Below, piece after piece: positions 28,918 through 36,785 of a stretch of DNA of 47,422 nucleotides. The stretch lies in contig CACVAW010000005.1 in the NCBI GenBank assembly GCA_902727925.1, positions 1-47,422 on the forward strand, given 5' to 3'. Both the position numbers and the translations under genes were made by a program. Each line of letters opens with the position of its first letter. Position 1 is the first letter of the stretch. The DNA comes from an uncultured Campylobacterales bacterium (GTDB lineage: Bacteria > Campylobacterota > Campylobacteria > Campylobacterales > CACVAW01). The notes under the pieces are model-generated. The model ran no database searches, was not told where the DNA came from, and saw only the letters and a program-made list of their open reading frames with translations.

Positions 28918-29793
28918 ATGGCTAATTTAAAAGATATAAAAAGACAAATTAAAAGTGTACAAAACACTGAAAAAACTACAAAAGCTATGAAGCTTGTATC
29001 TACTGCTAAGCTAAGACTTGCAGAACTAGCTGCAAAAGAAGCTAGTGCGTATGCAAGAAAAATTAGTGAGGTTTTGTCAGAAATATCTTATGAATATAGT
29101 GCAAACAATTTACAATCAAGTGAAATTAAGTTTTTCAATCATTCTCAAGAGGTAAAAACTATAGATATTATCTGTGTAACAGCAGATAAAGGTCTATGTG
29201 GTGGATTTAATGCTCAAACATTAAAAACGACTACTGAATTACTTGAACTTCATAAAGATAAAAATGTAAGACTTACTGTGATTGGTAAAAAAGGCAGAGA
29301 TTACTTTAAGTTTAAAGGTGTTCCTATCTTTAAAGAATATATAAATGTAAGTTCTACACCTAACTATAAAGTAGCAAAAGAGATTATTGATGTTGCTATG
29401 AAAGATTTTATCAGCGATGAAACACATAGAGTTATTCTTGTAAGTAATGGCTATAAAAATATGATTTCACAACAAATAAAAGTTGTAGAATTACTTCCAG
29501 TTACACCTTTAGAAATTGAAAACAAAAGTTTATCTCTTATTGAGACCGAACCTGAAGACTCAAAAGTTATATTTGAAGAATTGACTGGTAAATATGTAGA
29601 GTATAATATGTATTACGCTCTTATTGATTCACTTGCTGCTGAACATAGTGCTAGAATGCAGGCTATGGATACAGCTACTAAGAATGCGGGTGAAAGAGTT
29701 GATGCACTTACTCTTTCTTATAATAAAGCAAGACAAGAAGTTATTACAACTGAATTAATAGAAATTATAAGTGGAGTAGAATCCTTAAAATAG
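28918..29793 (+). CDS. atpG: ATP synthase F1 subunit gamma
   Basis: 291-residue central rotor shaft. N-terminal KDIKRQIKSVQNTEKTTKAMKLVSTAKL and C-terminal EHSARMQAMDTATKNAGERV, TLSYNKARQEVITTELIEIISG are the paired coiled-coil helices of gamma. The middle ITADKGLCGGFN-type segment is present as VTADKGLCGGFNAQ. A 146-bp gap, unusually long for this operon, follows before atpD and carries the structured repeat. Confidence 0.97.
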   Translation: MANLKDIKRQIKSVQNTEKTTKAMKLVSTAKLRLAELAAKEASAYARKISEVLSEISYEYSANNLQSSEIKFFNHSQEVKTIDIICVTADKGLCGGFNAQTLKTTTELLELHKDKNVRLTVIGKKGRDYFKFKGVPIFKEYINVSSTPNYKVAKEIIDVAMKDFISDETHRVILVSNGYKNMISQQIKVVELLPVTPLEIENKSLSLIETEPEDSKVIFEELTGKYVEYNMYYALIDSLAAEHSARMQAMDTATKNAGERVDALTLSYNKARQEVITTELIEIISGVESLK

Positions 29794-29844
29794 TAAAGGC
29801 TTAAGAGATAAATCTTTTGTAAATAAAAGGGTTGTTTCTAAGTT

Positions 29845-29910
29845 TAAGAGCGACAAGTCGCGAGAGCCGTCTGCTTAAGACAGAGTTAAAGGAATTTATT
29901 TCCTTAACTC
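29845..29910 (+). promoter_or_regulatory. Three-hairpin structured element, copy B, between atpG and atpD
   Basis: Seen directly: GCGACAAGTCGC (29850-29861) folds as GCGA/TCGC around CAAG; GTCT-GCTTA-AGAC (29869-29881) is the second hairpin; GAGTTAA (29883-29889) pairs with TTAACTC (29904-29910) around A-GGAA-TTTAT-TTCC. Compared with copy A at 464-530, all three outer stems have changed on both strands while the loop CAAG, the TGCT core and AAGGAATTTATTTCC are kept. The true atpD ribosome-binding site AAAAGGA (29927-29932 region) lies 3' of the element. Its place inside the operon suggests it affects message processing or atpD translation, which is an inference. Confidence 0.6.
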
Positions 29911-29939
29911 AAATAAAAATGTAATAAAAGGAATTATAA

Positions 29940-31334
<1,395 letters not shown>

Positions 31335-31343
31335 AGGCTATAA

Positions 31344-31730
31344 ATGAATAATACAATGAAATTAGAAATTGTATCTCCAAGTGGCGTCATCTATGAAGGT
31401 GAAGCTACTATGGTTATATTACCAGGAAAAGAAGGTGAACTTGGTGTTCTTGCCGGACACTCATCTTTACTAGCTCTTTTACAATCTGGGACAATAGAGA
31501 TAAGCTACCAAGATGGTAAAAAAGATCTTGTAGCTATAGACTGGGGTTATGCAAAGATTAACCCACAAAGTATATCGATATTAGTAAATGGAGCTGTTTA
31601 TATAGCTGGTAGTGATAGCAGTGAGCTAAAAGCTTCAATAACAAAAGCAAAAGATTTACTAACTAGCATAAGTTCTGATAAGGCTACTTTAGTAAGTACT
31701 ATGTCAAAGATAGATAAGATTAAATACTAA
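31344..31730 (+). CDS. atpC: ATP synthase F1 subunit epsilon
   Basis: 128-residue subunit of the rotor foot that couples gamma to the c-ring and can inhibit ATP hydrolysis. MKLEIVSPSGVIYEGEATMVILPGKEGELGVLAGHSSLLALLQSG is the conserved beta-sandwich. The C-terminal helical part is short. Its final base overlaps the exbB start, so the Exb/Tol genes are part of the same transcript. Confidence 0.96.
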   Translation: MNNTMKLEIVSPSGVIYEGEATMVILPGKEGELGVLAGHSSLLALLQSGTIEISYQDGKKDLVAIDWGYAKINPQSISILVNGAVYIAGSDSSELKASITKAKDLLTSISSDKATLVSTMSKIDKIKY

Positions 31731-32263
31731 TGGACTTGATACTCAATTCAAATCCAATAGCTATTTTTGTATTTATTTGGTTGTCAATATATTTTGTATT
31801 GACAATCGCTATTTCTATATATAAGTATTTAAGTATCACAGCCTTATACCTTCAGGAAAAAAGGTCATTAAAGTCTTTGATGAAGAACAAGATGCTTACA
31901 ACTAAATCTATATTAACATCTTGTGATGCTAGTAGTATTTACTCAGTCTGTAGACTTGAGACTCTTAAAAATTCTACTTCAGGACTCTCTTTTCTTTCAA
32001 TGATAAGTTCAACTGCACCTTTTATAGGTTTATTTGGTACGATAGTATCTATTCTTGAAACTTTTAAGTCTCTTGGTAGCGCAAAGTTTGTATCACTTAA
32101 TCTATTAGCACCCTCTATATCAGAAGCTCTAGTAGTTACTGCTGTTGGTATATTTGTAGCAATTCCAGCATATAGTATGCATATACTACTAAGTAGAAAA
32201 ATAAATACATATATGAGTACAATAGATCAGCAAATAGAGATACTCAAAACTCTCAAAAAATGA
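31730..32263 (+). CDS. exbB: MotA/TolQ/ExbB-type proton channel protein
   Basis: 177-residue inner-membrane protein with three spans (about 10-30, 85-110 and 130-150). It forms the stator of the TonB or Tol energy-transducing complex. FLSMISSTAPFIGLFGTIVSILETFKSL and SISEALVVTAVGIFVAIPAYSMHILL are the signature segments. In Campylobacter the homologous gene follows atpC and is named exbB2 or tolQ; sequence alone does not separate these roles. It overlaps exbD by 4 bp. Confidence 0.88.
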   Translation: MDLILNSNPIAIFVFIWLSIYFVLTIAISIYKYLSITALYLQEKRSLKSLMKNKMLTTKSILTSCDASSIYSVCRLETLKNSTSGLSFLSMISSTAPFIGLFGTIVSILETFKSLGSAKFVSLNLLAPSISEALVVTAVGIFVAIPAYSMHILLSRKINTYMSTIDQQIEILKTLKK

Positions 32264-32652
32264 ATAACGACTGGGACAAAGCACCTGAGCTTAATATCAC
32301 ACCTCTTGTAGATGTTATGCTCGTACTATTAGCTATTCTTATGCTTACAACTCCGGTCATGCTACACGAAGAAAATATTATACTTCCATCAGGAAGCAAC
32401 TCTAAACAAATAACAAAAATACCAGAAATAGAAATCAAAATAAATAATAAAAGACAAATCTTTGTCAAAAAACAAAAATATAACTTCGCTACATTTCCAG
32501 ATAGCTTTTTAGGAATAGCAAATAAATATAAACCTACAACTCCAGTATATATAAGAGCAGATAAAAATCTAAAATACGAAGATGTAATATATATACTAAA
32601 GTCAGTAAAAAGTGCAGGGCTTACTAAAGTCTCTTTGATGACTGATATATAA
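32260..32652 (+). CDS. exbD: ExbD/TolR-type biopolymer transport protein
   Basis: 130-residue protein with one N-terminal span. The proton-relay aspartate is D18 in LNITPLVDVMLVLLAIL, and the rest forms the periplasmic domain (IYIRADKNLKYEDVIYILKSVKSAGLTKVSLMT-type fold). It is the partner of the preceding ExbB/TolQ. In Campylobacter this pair leads into TonB/TolA, TolB and Pal genes. Here those are absent and an AlkB gene follows after 42 bp, so the rest of the Tol system must be elsewhere. Confidence 0.9.
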   Translation: MNNDWDKAPELNITPLVDVMLVLLAILMLTTPVMLHEENIILPSGSNSKQITKIPEIEIKINNKRQIFVKKQKYNFATFPDSFLGIANKYKPTTPVYIRADKNLKYEDVIYILKSVKSAGLTKVSLMTDI

Positions 32653-32694
32653 GTTTTATATAGGATATAAAGTGACTTTTTTTTAAGGAATAAG

Positions 32695-33378
32695 ATGAAC
32701 CTTTTTTCTGAAACTCAAAGTCCACAACTTCCTTTTTATTTGCCAAATAATATTAATTATTCATATAAATATGATGAGAAATCAAAATCATTTTTTATAA
32801 CTATTCCTAATGGTGAACTTATTTATTTTGAGTTTTTTTTTAACAAAAATATTAGTGATAAAATTATTCTATATTTCAAAAAAAACAATACTATAAATTG
32901 GCAGTCTCAAAAGATTAAAATATACGGTAAAGAAGTAATTCAACCAAGACTAACTTCTTGGTATGGGGATACTGGAGTTACTTATTCATATTCAGGTATT
33001 ACTTTATATCCTAATAAATGGAATAAAAAATTACTCTATATTAAAAAACAAATTGAAAAGATTACTGATAAAACATTCAATAGTGTCTTACTCAACTGGT
33101 ACAGGGATGGAGAAGATTATATGAATTGGCATGCAGATGATGAAAAAGAACTAGGAACAAATCCAGTCATTGCATCTATAAGCTTTGGTAAAACTAGAGA
33201 TTTTGTCCTTCGTCAAAACAATGATTCATCACAAAAAATAACTATTCCACTAACTCATGGAAGTCTTCTTATTATGCAAGGAGAAATACAACATCACTGG
33301 AAACACTGTTTACCTAAAAGAAAAAGAGTTAAAGGTTCTAGGTTTAATCTGACTTTTAGAGATGTTGTTGATGTTTAG
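32695..33378 (+). CDS. alkB: AlkB-family alpha-ketoglutarate-dependent dioxygenase
   Basis: 227-residue Fe(II)/2-oxoglutarate enzyme expected to remove alkyl groups such as 1-methyladenine and 3-methylcytosine from DNA or RNA. Fe ligands are H146 and D148 in NWHADDE and H204 in QHHWKHCLP. R216 and R222 in GSRFNLTFR bind 2-oxoglutarate. The pattern (LTSWYGD, NWYRDGEDYMNWHADDE, HHWKH) is closer to the ALKBH2/ALKBH3-like group than to E. coli AlkB. An AAGGAA site precedes the ATG. It converges with the pentapeptide gene with a 7-bp gap. Confidence 0.92.
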   Translation: MNLFSETQSPQLPFYLPNNINYSYKYDEKSKSFFITIPNGELIYFEFFFNKNISDKIILYFKKNNTINWQSQKIKIYGKEVIQPRLTSWYGDTGVTYSYSGITLYPNKWNKKLLYIKKQIEKITDKTFNSVLLNWYRDGEDYMNWHADDEKELGTNPVIASISFGKTRDFVLRQNNDSSQKITIPLTHGSLLIMQGEIQHHWKHCLPKRKRVKGSRFNLTFRDVVDV

Positions 33379-33385
33379 TAATACA

Positions 33386-34882
33386 TCATCTTTTGAATTT
33401 TCTTCTTATTGATAGAATTAATAGAGTCCAAACAGTAGTAGAAAATATTACTTGAAAATAATATATAAAACTAAATAAGTTTTTTTTAGAAATTAATACA
33501 TCCATATTTTTAGGTATAGAAATAATAGGTATAGATGTTGTAAAAGAATATTTAAAAGATTCTATGGTCTTTTGTATAGAGTAATTATCTTGAAAAAAAG
33601 TATAAATTATCATAAAAACAACTATTGAAACTAGTAAAACACTTAAAGCTCTTGTTGGACTTGTATTAAACTTTGAAATCCAGTTATACCAATTTAACCA
33701 ATAAAAAGGTTTATGTACAATACAACAAAGTTTATCTTCATATGGATTTTGAATTTTTATTCTCATTTCTAATTCTTTTTTATAATATTCATCTCCTTTT
33801 TGGTAGAGAGTTAGTTGATCATATTTGTTTTTTGTTTCAGCATAAAGTATTTCTTTTTCTTCTAAGTTACTGTCTATTCTTTCTTCAGCTATAGATACTT
33901 TATTCTCTAACAATATTAACGCTATATCTAGTTCATTTTTTTTTGAAAATTTTTTATAAAGATTATCATAAACCATTTCTACTTTTTTATACACATAGTT
34001 TTCTTTAGTAGTAGTATTTATCATTTTATGATCAAAGATTATTTTGTTTTTATCATTCCAAAAAGTACAAGCTTCAAAAGTAATATTGTCTAAATTTGTA
34101 CTTAGGAAGCTCGTTTCTTCTAAGTTACACATACTAAAAATGGTATTACTTAAAAAGTTTGTATTTTGAAAATAACATTTTTTATAAAATGTATTTCCAT
34201 GAAAAGTAGCTTTTTTATAAAAACTTGTATCTCTAAACTCTATAGCATTTAATTTTATTTGAAAAAAATCTGTAATATCAAAAAAACGAGCTTTATTAAA
34301 ACTAATTATATCATTATTTGAATGGAGGTTTAAAAAAGCTGTTTCTTTGTAAAAGGTTGCCTTGGCAAAATCACATGCTTGATTGAATTTACAGTTCTGA
34401 AATATTGTGAAGCCTTGAAAAGTAGAACCTGAAAAATTCACATCTTTTTTAAAGTTTGAATCTTTAAAAATTGTTGTTTCTTCAAATTTAGACAACATAA
34501 AATTAGCTTTATCTTCAAATGTTGTGTTACTAAAATCCACTTTTTTAGTAAATGAAATAAATTCAAAAATTGCTTCGTCAAGAAAAATTGCATTTTTAAA
34601 GATTAAAGATTTATAAGTTATATTTCCAAAGTTTATACTTCGTATAAACTTTGGAAATATAACATAAGAAAAATCACAATTATCTTCATCTATTTTTTCT
34701 TTAAAAAAAGTATCCCAAAATTCTTCTACTTTTTTATCATCTACCCATATTTTAATTATCTCTTCTTTTTTATTAATAATTTGTTTTTCTTCTTTATACC
34801 AGTCTTTTTTATCACAATGAAAAATACATTTTCCAAATTCTTTAGAGTATTCATCCTCTTTCTTACAATGTTCGCACTTCAT
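33386..34882 (-). CDS. Pentapeptide-repeat-like membrane protein with N-terminal zinc-finger-like motif
   Basis: 498 residues. N-terminal CEHC ... CIFHC (residues 3-6 and about 19-23) looks like a small zinc-binding knuckle. Residues about 85-265 are a run of degenerate five-residue units with central F or L (for example FKNAIFLDEAIFEF, FSNTTFEDKANF, FSGSTFQGFTIFQ), i.e. a pentapeptide-repeat beta-helix. A charged helical stretch follows (about 285-375). The C-terminus has two hydrophobic spans (TRALSVLLVSIVVFMIIYTFF and the segment near YYFQVIFSTTVWTLLILSI), which could form a two-span channel-like module. Function unknown. The ATG has only a weak upstream site. Confidence 0.75.
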   Translation of the reverse strand: MKCEHCKKEDEYSKEFGKCIFHCDKKDWYKEEKQIINKKEEIIKIWVDDKKVEEFWDTFFKEKIDEDNCDFSYVIFPKFIRSINFGNITYKSLIFKNAIFLDEAIFEFISFTKKVDFSNTTFEDKANFMLSKFEETTIFKDSNFKKDVNFSGSTFQGFTIFQNCKFNQACDFAKATFYKETAFLNLHSNNDIISFNKARFFDITDFFQIKLNAIEFRDTSFYKKATFHGNTFYKKCYFQNTNFLSNTIFSMCNLEETSFLSTNLDNITFEACTFWNDKNKIIFDHKMINTTTKENYVYKKVEMVYDNLYKKFSKKNELDIALILLENKVSIAEERIDSNLEEKEILYAETKNKYDQLTLYQKGDEYYKKELEMRIKIQNPYEDKLCCIVHKPFYWLNWYNWISKFNTSPTRALSVLLVSIVVFMIIYTFFQDNYSIQKTIESFKYSFTTSIPIISIPKNMDVLISKKNLFSFIYYFQVIFSTTVWTLLILSIRRKFKR

Positions 34883-34943
34883 TTAATACCTTGTATATAT
34901 AATCTGAATATTATACATTAATTTTTCACTAAGGTTAATAAAT

Positions 34944-35720
34944 ATGAATAAAATTAACTACAATAATTTTTCTTTAGTTCTTTCAGGTGGCGGTGCACTT
35001 GGTATTGCTCATCTTGGGGTTATATCTGACTTGGAGGCCAAAAGTATGGTTCCAAGTGAAATAATAGGAACTAGCATGGGGTCTATTATTGGAGCTAGTC
35101 TTAGTATTGGTATGAGTGAGAAAGATATATATACTCTTATTGAAGAGTTTTCGAATGTTTTTAAGTGGATAAGATTTTCTTTACGAGGTAACTCTATAAT
35201 TAAGACTGCCAAAATTGAAAAGATTTTTTACTCAATTTTTGGTAATACAAAAATAAAGGATACTTTAATACCTCTTAAGATAGTAGCTACTAATTTAGCT
35301 AATGGTGATGCCAAGATATTTGATGATGATACACGTATAGTAGATGCATTACTATGTAGTATGGCAATTCCAGGAATATTTGAAGAGAAGAGCTTAGATG
35401 GTAGTATATTTGCAGATGGATTTATAAGTGATAATTTAGGTGTTAAATATACTTCATTTGACGATATATTAGCTGTTGATGTTTTAGGGAGGAATTCTTT
35501 TGATGAAGAGCTTTTAAAAAGCTCATTTAAAACAAAAAACGTTTTGAATATGTTTGAAAGGTCTCTTAGACTTTTAATATACAATCAGACAAGAAAGAGT
35601 ATAGAACAATTAGTAAATAAGAGTATTTATCTAATAGAACCAAATACAAAAGACTACAAAACTTTCCAATTTAATAGATACAAAGAAATCAGAAACTTAG
35701 GTAAAAACTTAATAGAATAG
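34944..35720 (+). CDS. Patatin-like phospholipase
   Basis: 258-residue serine hydrolase of the patatin/RssA type, probably a cytoplasmic or membrane-facing lipid acyl hydrolase. The oxyanion loop is SGGGALGIAHLG, the nucleophile is S44 in GTSMG, and the dyad aspartate is D158 in the DGF motif. No signal peptide or beta-barrel extension, so it is not a type V-secreted patatin. It is divergent from the pentapeptide gene and convergent with the TetR gene. Confidence 0.92.
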   Translation: MNKINYNNFSLVLSGGGALGIAHLGVISDLEAKSMVPSEIIGTSMGSIIGASLSIGMSEKDIYTLIEEFSNVFKWIRFSLRGNSIIKTAKIEKIFYSIFGNTKIKDTLIPLKIVATNLANGDAKIFDDDTRIVDALLCSMAIPGIFEEKSLDGSIFADGFISDNLGVKYTSFDDILAVDVLGRNSFDEELLKSSFKTKNVLNMFERSLRLLIYNQTRKSIEQLVNKSIYLIEPNTKDYKTFQFNRYKEIRNLGKNLIE

Positions 35721-35780
35721 GGCTATTATACTTTACATACTATAAAGCTAATAATTATATGTACTATATTACACATAGTT

Positions 35781-36380
35781 TTAATTACTGTTTTTGATAC
35801 TGTTCCAAAATATACTTATATGTTTTTCAAAGCTTGAAGCTATTGTGTTTGAGCTTTGAAATCTATCTATATTAAATACCGATATTTGAAACCTATAAAA
35901 GAATAGGGAAGACAAAAACTCCCAAGCTAATGATATAGGATCACTACTACCAATAAGTCCTTTTTGCATCATCTCAAAAAATAAGCTCGATAGTGCGTTT
36001 ATCTGTTTTTCTAGGTAGTTATCAAGATATTTATCTCTTACATTCTTGTTTTGCATAATCTCTATTATAAAAAACCTAAAGAACTTATCACTGTTTTTAT
36101 CATAAGATAGGAGCTTAAAGCTCATAGCAATGTCTAATAGTGTGGATTTTGGCTTATCTATATTCAGATTAATATTATCCTTTAGTAAGAATGTACTATC
36201 AAAATATTTGTCTATGATATGTGTGAGTATATCCTCTTTATTTTTGAAGTGATTGTATATAGCACTCTCTCTTATTCCTACATCTTTAGCGATTTTTCGT
36301 ACACCTGTAGCATGATAACCAAACTCAGAAAATAGAGCTAGCGATGAATGTATTATTTTTTCTTTTGTTGTTAATTCCAT
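35781..36380 (-). CDS. TetR/AcrR-family transcriptional regulator
   Basis: 199 residues. The N-terminal helix-turn-helix (TKEKIIHSSLALFSEFGYHA, TGVRKIAKDVGIRESAIYNHFKNKEDIL) is a textbook TetR domain (residues 4-50). The C-terminal ligand-binding domain is divergent, so the inducer is unknown. Upstream lie three GAACA-N2-YGTTC palindromes at 33-bp intervals, a plausible autoregulatory operator array. No efflux pump or divergent enzyme gene is adjacent, the usual partner of such regulators. AAGG lies just before the ATG. Confidence 0.93.
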   Translation of the reverse strand: MELTTKEKIIHSSLALFSEFGYHATGVRKIAKDVGIRESAIYNHFKNKEDILTHIIDKYFDSTFLLKDNINLNIDKPKSTLLDIAMSFKLLSYDKNSDKFFRFFIIEIMQNKNVRDKYLDNYLEKQINALSSLFFEMMQKGLIGSSDPISLAWEFLSSLFFYRFQISVFNIDRFQSSNTIASSFEKHISIFWNSIKNSN

Positions 36381-36409
36381 ATGAATAGCCTTAAAATAGG
36401 GATATGTAA

Positions 36410-36461
36410 CTATATCAAAAACACTTTAAGAACAAACGTTCATAAAGTGTTTTTGATATAG
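36410..36461. repeat. 52-bp inverted repeat centred on the first TetR-type operator
   Basis: CTATATCAAAAACACTTTA (36410-36428) is repeated as its exact reverse complement at 36443-36461. After one A/A mismatch the arms continue with GAAC/GTTC (36430-36433 and 36438-36441). This gives 23 matching pairs around a four-base centre. A palindrome of this length is not expected by chance in a window of this size. Confidence 0.85.
36430..36441. promoter_or_regulatory. Operator-like palindrome 1, GAACAAACGTTC
   Basis: First of three GAACA-N2-YGTTC sites, lying 50 bp upstream of the TetR start codon. The outer GAAC/GTTC half-sites are symmetric. It sits at the centre of the 52-bp inverted repeat. Confidence 0.6.
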
Positions 36462-36462
36462 T

Positions 36463-36474
36463 GAACAAGTGTTC
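36463..36474. promoter_or_regulatory. Operator-like palindrome 2, GAACAAGTGTTC
   Basis: Symmetric 5-2-5 site (GAACA/TGTTC), starting exactly 33 bp after site 1. It is followed by a small inverted repeat TTCTTGT-AAA-ACAAGAA (36472-36488) that overlaps its right half. Confidence 0.65.
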
Positions 36475-36495
36475 TTGTAAAACAAGAATGCAAAA

Positions 36496-36507
36496 GAACA
36501 TATGTTC
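36496..36507. promoter_or_regulatory. Operator-like palindrome 3, GAACATATGTTC
   Basis: Perfect 12-bp palindrome, starting exactly 33 bp after site 2 and carrying the same GAACA/TGTTC half-sites. Confidence 0.65.
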
Positions 36508-36785
36508 ACATGGATACCTATAGTGGCATAATCCCGATTAGCTGTAGATATACAACTGTGAGCTGTGGTTCTTTAAGCCCATGAAAATATTTGCCATAAC
36601 GTAGAAACATAGACTGTTTTGTAGGCTAAAATTAACTGATTAGTTTTGCAATATATTATATGATTTGATATACTTATGAAGATGTTAATCGGCGTAATAG
36701 TATATTAACAACTGTTTATTTTTAGATACGTATTTTGATATGTTTTATTGCGTGTTGAATTATACGTATAATTATATGGGTAATT
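36508..36785. other. Non-coding stretch between the operator array and mutS7
   Basis: 278 bp with no recognisable gene on either strand. Together with the operator array it makes a 405-bp gap between the TetR and MutS7 genes. The right end has the sequence AATTATACGTATAATT (36758-36773), a 16-bp palindrome containing TATAAT at 36767-36772, which could be the -10 of mutS7. It may be the remnant of a deleted TetR target gene, but I see no protein-like fragment to prove it. Confidence 0.4.
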
